Source of the DNA: Rhizobium skierniewicense
GTDB taxonomy: Bacteria; Pseudomonadota; Alphaproteobacteria; Rhizobiales; Rhizobiaceae
Direction of reading: 5' to 3'
Assembly (NCBI RefSeq): GCF_014196515.1
Contig: NZ_JACIDV010000009.1
Span: 1 to 64,000 of the forward strand
DNA length: 64,000 nucleotides
Positions within the stretch are counted from its first letter, which is position 1; every line of letters starts with the position of its first letter. The notes under the pieces are model-generated. The model did no database searches and was not told the origin of the DNA. It saw only the letters and a list, made by a program, of their open reading frames with translations. This document shows, in pieces, positions 33,920-42,228 of the stretch. A program made the position numbers and the translations under genes.

Positions 33920-34936
33920 ATGCGAGCTATCGGTTACAAAAGCGCAAGGCCCATCACGGAAGCGGATGCGCTCATCGACCTCGATGTGGCCGTACCGGAT
34001 GCCAAAGGTCATGATCTGCTGGTCGAGGTGAAGGCCGTTTCGGTCAATCCGGTCGATACGAAAGTGCGCCGTAACCAGGCGCCGGAAACCGGCGAGACAC
34101 GCATTCTCGGCTTCGATGCGGCAGGGATCGTCAAGGCCGTGGGCGAAAATGTCACCCTGTTCAAGCCCGGCGATGCGGTATTTTACGCCGGCGCCATCAA
34201 TCGTCCCGGCTCCAACAGCGAGTTCCACCTGGTCGATGAACGCATCGTCGGCAAAAAGCCAGAGAGCCTCAGCTTCGAAGAGGCGGCGGCGCTGCCCTTG
34301 ACGGCGATAACCGCTTACGAGGCACTGTTCGACCGGCTCAAGGTCAAGAACCCTGTTCCCGGTGCGGCCAACGCCATTGTCATCATCGGCGGCGCAGGCG
34401 GCGTCGGCTCCATCGCCATCCAGCTAGCCCGGCAATTGACCGAGCTGACCGTCATCGCCACAGCGTCACGCCCGGAAACAAAGCAATGGGTCCAGGCACT
34501 CGGCGCGCACCACGTCATCGATCACAGCCAGCCGCTCGCCCCACAGGTCGAGGCACTCGGCCTCGGCGCTCCCGGATTCGTCTTTTCCACAACGCAGAGC
34601 GATCTCCACGCCGCCGATAGCATCGCGCTCATCGCGCCGCAGGGACGGTTCGCGCTGATCGATGATCCCGAAGGCGGTTTCGATGCCATGCCCTTCAAGC
34701 GCAAAGCCATCTCTATCCACTGGGAAATGATGTTCACCCGCCCCGTCTTCGGAACCGCCGATATTCTGGAGCAGCACAATTTGCTCAACCACGTCTCGGA
34801 GCTGGTGGATGAAGGCAAGATCAGGACGACGATGACCGAGGTCTTCGGCACCATCAATGCGGCCAATCTCATCAGGGCGCATGCGCTGATCGAGAGTGGG
34901 ACCGCGAAGGGCAAGATTGTTTTGTCGGGGTTTTGA
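33920..34936 (+). CDS. Zinc-independent quinone oxidoreductase-like MDR protein
   Basis: 338-aa medium-chain dehydrogenase/reductase of the zinc-type alcohol dehydrogenase-like (QOR) group. N-terminal half: VNPVDTKVRRNQAPETGETRILGFDAAGIVKAVGENVTLFKPGDAVFYAG. The cofactor-binding motif IIGGAGGVGSIAIQLARQL marks NADPH binding. There are no structural-zinc cysteines, so it is a quinone/enone reductase rather than a zinc alcohol dehydrogenase. The ATG at 33920 is chosen for AAGGAG 9 nt upstream. The frame opens 72 nt earlier. Paired divergently with an HxlR regulator, a common electrophile-response layout. Confidence 0.88.
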   Translation: MRAIGYKSARPITEADALIDLDVAVPDAKGHDLLVEVKAVSVNPVDTKVRRNQAPETGETRILGFDAAGIVKAVGENVTLFKPGDAVFYAGAINRPGSNSEFHLVDERIVGKKPESLSFEEAAALPLTAITAYEALFDRLKVKNPVPGAANAIVIIGGAGGVGSIAIQLARQLTELTVIATASRPETKQWVQALGAHHVIDHSQPLAPQVEALGLGAPGFVFSTTQSDLHAADSIALIAPQGRFALIDDPEGGFDAMPFKRKAISIHWEMMFTRPVFGTADILEQHNLLNHVSELVDEGKIRTTMTEVFGTINAANLIRAHALIESGTAKGKIVLSGF

Positions 34937-34994
34937 TGGAGCGATAGCCGCAGGCTACCGAAGAGTTGCCGCTACCCGGTCTGTCTTGCCATCT

Positions 34995-35020
34995 ATCCCC
35001 TCGCCTGTGTGCGAGGGGAT
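34995..35020. repeat. Perfect 10-bp inverted repeat between convergent genes
   Basis: ATCCCCTCGC and GCGAGGGGAT pair around CTGTGT. There is no T-run on either side. It lies between the reductase stop (34936) and the pentapeptide gene stop (35064), so it may act as a bidirectional terminator or be a rhizobial intergenic palindrome. Confidence 0.6.
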
Positions 35021-35063
35021 CTCCTGCAGAAAACGAGGGCTAGAGCCTGACATCCGCCGACCA

Positions 35064-35807
35064 TCAATCCTCCTCAGGATCTTCCGGGCAAGGCCATTCG
35101 GCAGGTGTGGTCAGACCTTCGGGCAATTTTGTCTTGGCGTCACCACAGGCAATGTCGATCTGCCTCTGATCAAGGCCCGTCGCCTTGGAAAGGTCCAGCC
35201 CTTCAATGCGGGTCAGCAGAAGAAATGCGTCCTCGAAATCGATCGGCCCCGTGAAGCTGGCACCGGTAAAGCGCGCACGAGAGAGGTTGGCCATAGTGAA
35301 TTTCGTTCCGGTGAGCGTGGCACCCTCGAAGTCGGCACGGCCCAGCTCAGCCTTGGTAAAATCCGCTCCGACAAGCTTGGCGTTCTCGAACGTCGCGCGC
35401 TGCATTTCGGCATTGTTGAACTTGGCATTTTCCGCATTCGCGTCGCTGAAATCGCCGCGATAGGCCTCGACCTTTGCGAGATTGCTCTCCTGCAACTGCG
35501 AGGAGGCCAATGAAGAGCGGATGAGTTTCGCCTTCCTCAAATTGGCCTTGTTGAAGGACGATCCGCGAAGATCGGTGAAGGTGAAATCGGTTCCTTGCAG
35601 ATCCGCGCCGTCGAACACACTGCCCCCGAGCATCAGCAGACGCTTGTTGCAGCCGCTCCAGTCGATCTGGGCGGACGCATCCGCACGGCAACTGGCCGCC
35701 TGGCTCTCCGCTGCGAATAGCGTCACAACGGCAAGCATTGTCAGAAACGCGCCGCAAACAAGGCCCGGCTTTCGCAGAGCATGAGGTCTATCTGCTAACA
35801 TATTCAT
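35064..35807 (-). CDS. Exported pentapeptide-repeat protein
   Basis: 247-aa protein. A signal peptide (hydrophobic run LVCGAFLTMLAVVTLF, cleavage AESQAA|SC) precedes a long pentapeptide-repeat region of A(D/N)LxG/F type: VFDGADLQGTDFTFTDLRGSSFNKANLRKAKLI... to ...SRARFTGASFTGPIDFEDAF. Such repeats fold as a right-handed quadrilateral beta-helix. Cysteines near both ends (SCRADAS, GCNKR, IACGD, WPCPED) could be disulfide-bonded. The ATG at 35807 has GGGAG 7 nt upstream. The frame runs upstream to 35966, but those residues have no ribosome site. Function unknown, probably periplasmic. Confidence 0.83.
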   Translation of the reverse strand: MNMLADRPHALRKPGLVCGAFLTMLAVVTLFAAESQAASCRADASAQIDWSGCNKRLLMLGGSVFDGADLQGTDFTFTDLRGSSFNKANLRKAKLIRSSLASSQLQESNLAKVEAYRGDFSDANAENAKFNNAEMQRATFENAKLVGADFTKAELGRADFEGATLTGTKFTMANLSRARFTGASFTGPIDFEDAFLLLTRIEGLDLSKATGLDQRQIDIACGDAKTKLPEGLTTPAEWPCPEDPEED

Positions 35808-36089
35808 AAATCTGCTCCCATACCGACCTTGCAAGCGTATCCATCCACACCTGTCGATATCCTCTCTTACAAGTAGAACATCAGCGCTCATGCTGCAATT
35901 ACCAAACTGGAAGCCTATGGCTGCGGTCAAGATCGACACCGCTCTTTTTCGCAAAGACCGCATCAAACATCGTTCAGATCGCTCGCCAGAAGCGCCCAGC
36001 GCTCATGATCGCACCACACGCCTCCAGCTCTAACAACATGTCACCTTCCCTCAGAAAGACGACAAAGCGCACAAGGGCCCAGATCGACC
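35808..36089. other. 282-nt spacer upstream of the pentapeptide-repeat gene
   Basis: It contains the promoter and leader of the pentapeptide-repeat gene and the 3' trailer of the ETF-QO gene. I see no RNA gene or convincing terminator. The frame extension of the pentapeptide gene into it lacks a ribosome site. Confidence 0.5.
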
Positions 36090-37754
36090 TCACATGTTGG
36101 CGTATACAGGCCCTTCACCGCCCTGTGGCGGCACCCAGTTGATGTTCTGGTTGGGGTCCTTGATGTCACAGGTTTTGCAATGGACGCAGTTTTGCGCGTT
36201 GATGACATAGGTCGGCTCTCCGTCCTTCTCCACCCATTCATAAACGCCGGCGGGACAGTATCGTGTCGATGGACCGGCATAGACGTCGTGCTCGGACCGC
36301 TTCTGCAAATCCATGTCCTTCACCTGAAGATGCACCGGCTGGTCCTCCTCGTGGTTGGTGGAGGAAATGAACACCGATGACAGGCGGTCGAAGGTCAGGA
36401 CACCGTCGGGCTTGGGGTAAGCAATCGGCTTGTGGAATTTCGCCGGCTCCAGGCTCTGCGCATCCGTCTTGCCGTGTTTCAGCGTGCCAAACAGGGAAAG
36501 GCCGAGCAACTGGTTCGTCCACATATCCAGCCCGCCGAGCGCCACGCCGATTGCGGTGCCGAATTTCGACCATAGAGGCTTGACGTTGCGTACGCGTTTC
36601 AGATCCTTGCCGATGTCGCTGTCGCGCCATTCGTTTTCGATCTCGATGACCTCGTCGTTGGCGCGGCCCGCCGCAATGGCGTCCGCCAGCCGGTCTGCCG
36701 CCATCATGCCGGACAAGACGGCATTATGACTGCCCTTGATGCGCGGCACATTGACGAAACCGGCGGAACAGCCAATCAGCGCGCCGCCGGGGAAGGTGAG
36801 TTTCGGCACCGACTGGTAACCGCCTTCCGTAATGGCACGCGCGCCATAGGACAGACGCTTGCCGCCTTCGAAGGTCGGCGCGATCGCCGGATGCGTCTTG
36901 TAACGCTGGAACTCCTCGAAGGGGTAAAGATACGGATTCTTGTAGTTCAGATGCACCACGAAGCCGACAGCCACGAGGTTGTCTTCGAGATGGTAGAGGA
37001 AGGAACCGCCACCCGTCTTCATGCCGAGCGGCCAGCCGAAGGAGTGCTGCACGAGGCCGGGCCTGTGGTTTTCCGGCTTGACCTGCCACAGTTCCTTGAT
37101 GCCGATACCAAATTTCTGGACATCGCTCTCTTTTGACAACGCAAATCTGTCGATCAACTGCTTGGCCAGCGAGCCGCGCACGCCCTCGCCGATCAGCACA
37201 TATTTGCCCATCAGCGCCATGCCGCGTGTAAAGGCCGGCCCGGGCTCGCCGTTGCGCTCCACACCCATATCGCCAGTCGCGACCCCGATAACAGCGCCTT
37301 CGTCGTTATAAAGCACTTCGGTGGCAGCAAAGCCGGGATAGATTTCAACACCCAGCGCCTCTGCCTTTTCCGCCAGCCAGCGACAGACGAGACCCAGCGA
37401 AACGATGTAGTTGCCGTGGTTGTTCATCAAAGGCGGCATGGCGAAGTTGGGAAGGCGGATGGAACCCGCCGGGCCGAGCAGCAGGAACTGGTCGTCCTTG
37501 ACTTCCGTCTTGAAAGGGTGCCCCTCCTCTTCGCGCCAACCAGGCAACAGGCGGTCTATGCCAATGGGATCGACGACGGCACCAGAGACGATATGCGCTC
37601 CAACCTCGGACCCTTTTTCCAGAACGACCACGGAGAGATCGGGATTGACCTGCTTCAGCCGTATCGCCGCCGAAAGGCCAGCAGGGCCAGCGCCGACGAT
37701 CACAACGTCGAATTCCATCGATTCGCGTTCCGGCAGTTCCATCGCGTCCGTCAT
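36090..37754 (-). CDS. Electron transfer flavoprotein-ubiquinone oxidoreductase
   Basis: 554-aa inner membrane flavoprotein that passes electrons from electron transfer flavoprotein to ubiquinone during fatty acid, branched-chain amino acid and dimethylglycine oxidation. The FAD motif VVIVGAGPAGLSAA is near the N-terminus, EKGSEVGAHIVSG and GCSAGFVNVPRIKG follow the family. The [4Fe-4S] cysteines are RYCPAGVYEW and NCVHCKTCDIKDP at the C-terminus. The ATG at 37754 has AGAGG 6 nt upstream. The ATG at 37760 (adding MK) sits against that site and is less likely. It is divergent from the SDR gene across a region with a MerR-type palindrome. Confidence 0.93.
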   Translation of the reverse strand: MTDAMELPERESMEFDVVIVGAGPAGLSAAIRLKQVNPDLSVVVLEKGSEVGAHIVSGAVVDPIGIDRLLPGWREEEGHPFKTEVKDDQFLLLGPAGSIRLPNFAMPPLMNNHGNYIVSLGLVCRWLAEKAEALGVEIYPGFAATEVLYNDEGAVIGVATGDMGVERNGEPGPAFTRGMALMGKYVLIGEGVRGSLAKQLIDRFALSKESDVQKFGIGIKELWQVKPENHRPGLVQHSFGWPLGMKTGGGSFLYHLEDNLVAVGFVVHLNYKNPYLYPFEEFQRYKTHPAIAPTFEGGKRLSYGARAITEGGYQSVPKLTFPGGALIGCSAGFVNVPRIKGSHNAVLSGMMAADRLADAIAAGRANDEVIEIENEWRDSDIGKDLKRVRNVKPLWSKFGTAIGVALGGLDMWTNQLLGLSLFGTLKHGKTDAQSLEPAKFHKPIAYPKPDGVLTFDRLSSVFISSTNHEEDQPVHLQVKDMDLQKRSEHDVYAGPSTRYCPAGVYEWVEKDGEPTYVINAQNCVHCKTCDIKDPNQNINWVPPQGGEGPVYANM

Positions 37755-38107
37755 CTTCATCCTCTCAGCCCGCCGGTCCCGTCCGGCAATATTTTTCTAA
37801 CGTGCCAGCAGCAGCGGGGTTCAACTCCACGCACGCTGGTGCCCGTTTCTTTCAAGCAATCGTCTCAATCTTCTCGCAAAGCGCAAAGCCATTGTCGAGG
37901 TCGAACTGCGGCAAATCCTTTGCGCGCCTATGACATTACTGCCCGCACTGGTAATACCTTACCTTTACGTTCACGTAAGTTATCGGGATTTCGTAGAACG
38001 TCAAGGCTCCCGGAAGGGATCGTCCGCCGTAGAAATAATCACGGTCGCCGCCTTCAAAACCCTGCCAGTGCCCCCTATAACCAGACAACATCATCAGGAG
38101 GAACTCC
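37755..38107. other. 353-nt divergent promoter region of ETF-QO and SDR genes
   Basis: The region between the two divergent starts holds a MerR-type palindrome at 37965-37978 and an AT-rich tract around it. No RNA gene is seen. Confidence 0.55.
37965..37978. promoter_or_regulatory. TTACGT-N2-ACGTAA palindrome, LiuR-type operator candidate
   Basis: The surrounding CTTTACGTTCACGTAAGT is a perfect dyad at its core. Its place between ETF-QO and an SDR fits control by a MerR-family regulator of acyl-CoA breakdown (LiuR type). TTTACGTTCACGT is shared with the site at 8915. The regulator's identity is inference, with no such gene in the window. Confidence 0.5.
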
Positions 38108-38896
38108 ATGGATTTCGGCATTTCCGGCAAACGCGCACTTGTTCTGGCATCGTCGCGCGGCCTTGGCCTCGGCATTGCAACGGCCTTGGCCAAAGAGGGC
38201 GCACATGTGCTGCTCGTTGGCCGCACGGCTGAAAAGCTGGCCGCGAACGTCGAGGCCATCAATGCGCTGGGCAAAGGCAAGGCAGATTGGGTGCAAGGTG
38301 ATCTTTCGCGAGACGATTTCGTCGAGACGATGATCCAAGCGGTGACGGAAAAGCTCGGGGGTATCGACATTCTTGTCAACAACACCGGTGGCCCCACGCC
38401 CGGCATGGCGCAGGATATCACCGTGGAGAAGCTTGAGACTTTCTTCCAGTCCATGGTTCTTCGCGTCATTGCGCTGACCGGCGCCTTCCTGCCGCACATG
38501 AAGGAGCAAGGCTGGGGTCGTATCCTGACCGTTGCCTCGTCAGGCGTGTTCGAGCCCATCCCCAATCTGGCGCTTTCAAACACTCTGCGCGGTGCGCTGG
38601 TGGGCTGGAACAAGACACTGGCATCGGAGATCGCCGGTTCCGGTATCACCGCCAACATGCTGCTTCCGGGTCGCATCCACACGGATCGCATCGATGAACT
38701 GGATGGCGCCAATGCAAAGCGGCTGGGCAAGAGCGTCGAAGAGGTGCGCGAGGCATCGCTGAAAACCATTCCGGCCGGTCGCCTGGGCAAGGTCGAGGAG
38801 TTTGCAGCAGCCGGTGCCTTCCTGTGCTCGCAGCCCGCCAGCTACATCACCGGCACCATGTTGCGCGTGGATGGCGGAGCGTCGAAGTCCATCTGA
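38108..38896 (+). CDS. SDR-family protein lacking the Tyr-Lys catalytic pair
   Basis: 262-aa short-chain dehydrogenase fold. The cofactor region is VLASSRGLGLG rather than TGxxxGxG (about residues 12-22), NNTGGP is kept (91-96) and Ser144/145 of VASSG align with the catalytic serine. The usual YxxxK is replaced by S157-NTL-R161 (in LALSNTLRGAL). This fits the BKR-like SDR subgroup known to deviate at the motif and tetrad. An oxidoreductase activity is therefore uncertain. AGGAGG with good spacing precedes the ATG. It is divergent from ETF-QO. Confidence 0.85.
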   Translation: MDFGISGKRALVLASSRGLGLGIATALAKEGAHVLLVGRTAEKLAANVEAINALGKGKADWVQGDLSRDDFVETMIQAVTEKLGGIDILVNNTGGPTPGMAQDITVEKLETFFQSMVLRVIALTGAFLPHMKEQGWGRILTVASSGVFEPIPNLALSNTLRGALVGWNKTLASEIAGSGITANMLLPGRIHTDRIDELDGANAKRLGKSVEEVREASLKTIPAGRLGKVEEFAAAGAFLCSQPASYITGTMLRVDGGASKSI

Positions 38897-39076
38897 AAAC
38901 GGGCATAATACAACGCCTGTCCGGCAAGCAACGTCGGGCAGGCCGCCTTTGCTTGCTCGACAGTTACCAAGGTCATGGCGTGAACTGGCTGCACAACGTC
39001 CACACAAGCTTGACCGCATACTTCAAGCATCATGGAGCCAACCAATGCCTTGGCCCCTATAGTCGCGAGGGGATCC

Positions 39077-40030
39077 ATGCACACCATCATTTTGGCGAGA
39101 TACAACGAAGCTCTTGAATGGATCGTGGATATCCCTGCGGATTTTCGGGTCATCATTTACAACAAGGGTCAGGAGATTACCTCGCCAACGGTGCTTGCCC
39201 GTGCGGACGAAATCGTGGCCAGACCGAATGTCGGACGCGAGTCCGAGACTTACCTTCACCACATGAGAACGCGTGCGACGGACGATCGCTATTTCACCGT
39301 GTTTTCGCAAGGCGACCCGATTACCCATAGCCCAGATTTCATTGACATCTTGAGAAACTGGCGCAGATGGGATGATGTGCAGCCACTGTCGTGGCAGTGG
39401 CTGGCAGACCGGAATATCCCACCATCGGCACAACTCGACCGTTACAATGAATATTTCCCGCTGCATCTTCGCGTTCGGCCTGAGACATTTTCCCTTTTCG
39501 ATTGGGTCGCACTCGAATTCACCGATGTCGGCGCCTGGAACATGGGCCTCGTCTACAAAACGATCCAGGGTATCTCACCCAACACCAGCAATATCGCCGC
39601 GCATGCCTTGCGCGCCTGGAAGCTGGATGCGCTGGCGGATGAAGCCGACCGTCACAGCGCCGGTGTCTTTTCCTACGGCGCCATCTTTGCCGTCCGCAAC
39701 GCGCATGTTGCGGGACTGCCAGAGGTGTCCAAGGATGCGATGTACGACTTTTCGGTGGGAACAGCCGCATGCAACGGCTATATTCTCGAGCGCATGTGGC
39801 TGCACATTTTCGGTACCGGCTTTTACCGCCGCGTCCCGTTCATGGACCAGCATGCCAGCGCGCTGAATTTGCCCGGAGCCGATGACGAATCCCGCGCCGG
39901 GATCGCCAATCTCGTGCTGAACCTTGTGGACCACGGCATGTCCATGGGCGACGTTGCACACTTCGTGCAGGACGCCATGCGCGAGCGGCTGGAGACGCTG
40001 AAATCAGGTCATGACCAGAGCGTAGACTAA
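39077..40030 (+). CDS. DUF3431-like protein, possible glycosyltransferase-related
   Basis: 317-aa protein. The N-terminal half matches the DUF3431 pattern: LARYNEALEWI (8-18), RVIIYNKG, PNVGRESETYLHHM and YFTVFSQGDPITHSPDF. DUF3431 is best known in fungi and has a glycosyltransferase-like look, but no activity has been assigned to my knowledge. The C-terminal half (VSKDAMYDFSVGTAACNGYILERMW...) is helical. There is no signal or membrane segment. The ATG at 39077 has GAGG 6 nt upstream. The ATG at 39032 would add 15 residues. It follows the SDR gene by 180 nt, with a weak hairpin between (38915-38943). Confidence 0.65.
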   Translation: MHTIILARYNEALEWIVDIPADFRVIIYNKGQEITSPTVLARADEIVARPNVGRESETYLHHMRTRATDDRYFTVFSQGDPITHSPDFIDILRNWRRWDDVQPLSWQWLADRNIPPSAQLDRYNEYFPLHLRVRPETFSLFDWVALEFTDVGAWNMGLVYKTIQGISPNTSNIAAHALRAWKLDALADEADRHSAGVFSYGAIFAVRNAHVAGLPEVSKDAMYDFSVGTAACNGYILERMWLHIFGTGFYRRVPFMDQHASALNLPGADDESRAGIANLVLNLVDHGMSMGDVAHFVQDAMRERLETLKSGHDQSVD

Positions 40031-40181
40031 GTCGCGATCATCACGGTCAATGATTATTCACCATAATTGCTGTTGCAGGTTCATGCATCAGCGTTTGATT
40101 AAAATTTGATGACGTGAGTGCACTGATTTTTGGGGGGCGGTGATTTAGCTGAGTGGCCAATATCAATTTTGGCGCACTCCC

Positions 40182-41021
40182 ATGTTAGAAGCACTCTTCC
40201 CACCCAGAACGACGCCGGCAACGGGCAGCACCGGCGGGCAATCGTCAGGCACGACAACGAGCAGCGGTTCGGCGTCCTCCGGCCCGGCGAGCCAGACCAC
40301 GACCCAGCCTGCTGCCAGCACGCCCACCACGGCTGAAGACAAGGATACCGACGACGGCACCTATTCGCCGGCGCCGACGCAGCCAGCGACAAGCGAGAGT
40401 CAGCCTGTCGATGGTCAGCCGACAACGGACGAAACCGCGTCTGCGCAATCTCCATCAGCTTCCGCCGGGGACGCAGACGACCAACCCGTAGCATCAGCAC
40501 CGATTGAAGACACCGGGCCTGAACCGACCAACGCACCCGAGAAGTCGCAACCCACTGATTCCGAGCCTGTTGCAGACGAGCCGACAGCAAGCAATGACAA
40601 TGATGCTGAAGCTGGCAAATCCATGCCGGTTGAGAACGGCACCGCCGGTTCGTCCGCGCCCATTCAGGGCACCAATGGTTCTGTGCCTCAGACCGCCTCT
40701 CCGTCGACACCTGTTGCATCCGCACCCGTGGCGGTACGGCGGCCGGTATCGTCAGATGGTCCGGTTCGCACCGAGAGACCCTTTCAATTCGACGCTGTAG
40801 AGACCCGATCCTCGCTGCGCCGCCTCGCCGATGAAGAACAGGCCGCAGCAGACGCTGCCCGTAACCATGCTGCCGAGGTACAAAAGAACCGCATTCTGCG
40901 CGGACTGCTCGATGCCATCGCCAACACGGACCCGGCTGTTACCAAGAGCACGCTACTCGCCGACACCGACACACAAGAGCCCAAGCCAAGCCTGGTCGAG
41001 ACGTATTACGCGCAGGCCTGA
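40182..41021 (+). CDS. Disordered Ser/Thr/Pro/Ala-rich hypothetical protein
   Basis: 279-aa protein. Residues about 10-200 are low-complexity, with runs of Ser, Thr, Pro, Ala, Asp and Glu (GTTTSSGSASSGPAS, QPVDGQPTTDETASAQ), so mostly unfolded. The C-terminal 80 residues are different: a charged helical stretch (SSLRRLADEEQAAADAARNH) and ILRGLLDAIANTDPAV. There is no signal peptide or family I recognise. A clear terminator follows the stop, which supports a real transcription unit. Function unknown. Confidence 0.6.
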   Translation: MLEALFPPRTTPATGSTGGQSSGTTTSSGSASSGPASQTTTQPAASTPTTAEDKDTDDGTYSPAPTQPATSESQPVDGQPTTDETASAQSPSASAGDADDQPVASAPIEDTGPEPTNAPEKSQPTDSEPVADEPTASNDNDAEAGKSMPVENGTAGSSAPIQGTNGSVPQTASPSTPVASAPVAVRRPVSSDGPVRTERPFQFDAVETRSSLRRLADEEQAAADAARNHAAEVQKNRILRGLLDAIANTDPAVTKSTLLADTDTQEPKPSLVETYYAQA

Positions 41022-41050
41022 TCGAAGCATCCGATTCGAATGGCAATCGA

Positions 41051-41084
41051 AACCTCTTCGGGATAAACTCCGGGGAGGTTTTTT
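41051..41084 (+). terminator. Rho-independent terminator after the disordered-protein gene
   Basis: AACCTCTTCGG pairs with CCGGGGAGGTT (two G-U pairs) around an 8-nt loop, followed by a T-run (TTTTTT, 41079-41084). It lies 30 nt past the stop. The next small gene starts 17 nt later. Confidence 0.8.
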
Positions 41085-41100
41085 CCTATCGAGGCACATC

Positions 41101-41304
41101 ATGCAGATACTCCGGATTTCCCTGACCATAATCGGCGCGTTGGTGGCCCTGATCGGCCTCATCTGGATTGGGCAGGGCAGCGGCTACTTCCCCTACCCCG
41201 CCTCCAGCTTCATGATCAATCAAAGTCCATGGCTGTTGCGCGGCGCGCTGGTTCTCGTCGCGGGCATCGTGGTGATCTGGGCATCGCGACGCTTTATTCG
41301 CTGA
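41101..41304 (+). CDS. Small two-helix membrane protein, 67 aa
   Basis: Two transmembrane helices: about residues 4-26 (LRISLTIIGALVALIGLIWIGQG) and about 44-62 (LRGALVLVAGIVVIW), joined by a short loop FPYPASSFMINQSPW, with a basic end (ASRRFIR). The family resembles small hypothetical inner membrane proteins common in rhizobia. The ATG has GAGG upstream. Its stop is only 3 nt from that of the convergent beta-lactamase gene. Confidence 0.7.
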   Translation: MQILRISLTIIGALVALIGLIWIGQGSGYFPYPASSFMINQSPWLLRGALVLVAGIVVIWASRRFIR

Positions 41305-41307
41305 CGC

Positions 41308-42123
41308 TTACTTTACCAGTTTCGGCAGGTCAGCGATCAGCGCGTCACGCGTGGCAAAGCTGATCGGCTCCGCGCTTTTCCAGTCCTGTATGTTCAGCTT
41401 GGCAAAGACCACTTGCCTGTCGCCCTTCTGTGCCCAACCGACGAACCAACCGAGCCAGGAATCGCCATCATACCGGCCTGCCTTGGTGCGCATACGGCCG
41501 GAACCCGTCTTGCCCTGCACCTTCCAGCCATCGGCGGCGGTGAATGCAGGGATGATCGCCATGGTCTTTTCGGACGCAGCCCTGGAAACGGGCAGCTTGC
41601 CCAAGCGGAAACGGCGCAGGAAATTCACCTGCTGGTCGCCGGATATCGCCAGAGATGACATCAACCACGCCTCGGTCAACCCATCCGAGCGCCCCTTCAC
41701 GCCGCGCACATCCGCATTGCCATAATCGAAGCGGCGGGCATAATCGGCGAATTTCTGCTCGCCCAAACGCCGGGTGATTTCCTGCGAGTACCAGACGATG
41801 GAATCACGTTCCCAAATGGTTGGATCGACGGACTTCTGCTGCCGCTTGGGCTTTTTCCACTCGGCCTTGTAATCCCAACGTGGTGTCGTCTCGTCCTTCA
41901 AAATACCCGCATCGTAGCCCATGATGGCCAAAGGCAGCTTGAAGGTGGATTGGGGCGCGAAAGCCCTGTCGCACGTGCCTTGCCGGTGTAGCGCCTCACC
42001 CGTCGTGACGTCCAGAATGACCGTGCATTGCACCGTCTCGGCGGCTCGGGCACTGAAGGAACCCAAACAACCGATTGTAAATACGGAATAAAAAATGAGG
42101 CCGATGTGCGGCTTTGTCGTCAT
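41308..42123 (-). CDS. Class D (OXA-type) beta-lactamase
   Basis: 271-aa exported serine beta-lactamase. After the signal peptide (ending SARA, about residue 27), the catalytic motifs are all present: STFK (Ser59, Lys62), SIV (Ser108-x-Val110), YGN (134-136), Trp153 in EAWL, and KTG (205-207), followed by WLGWFVGW. These are the signature elements of class D enzymes. The spectrum cannot be predicted from sequence. GGAGAG lies 5 nt before the ATG. It is divergently transcribed from an AmpR-type regulator, so it is likely inducible. Confidence 0.95.
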   Translation of the reverse strand: MTTKPHIGLIFYSVFTIGCLGSFSARAAETVQCTVILDVTTGEALHRQGTCDRAFAPQSTFKLPLAIMGYDAGILKDETTPRWDYKAEWKKPKRQQKSVDPTIWERDSIVWYSQEITRRLGEQKFADYARRFDYGNADVRGVKGRSDGLTEAWLMSSLAISGDQQVNFLRRFRLGKLPVSRAASEKTMAIIPAFTAADGWKVQGKTGSGRMRTKAGRYDGDSWLGWFVGWAQKGDRQVVFAKLNIQDWKSAEPISFATRDALIADLPKLVK

Positions 42124-42228
42124 GGATACTCTCCATTTGCTTGTGGTGCCGCTGTTTTAGTCCAGCCTGTCATGGCGCGACAAATGATGATATCTGGTTT
42201 CAGGCATGAATTTTAATTGGTCTTATCG
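42124..42228. promoter_or_regulatory. Divergent promoter region of beta-lactamase and AmpR-type regulator
   Basis: A 105-nt spacer that must hold both promoters and the regulator's operator, as in ampC-ampR pairs. It is AT-rich on the right (GAATTTTAATTGG). I cannot pick the LysR-type T-N11-A site with confidence. Confidence 0.5.
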
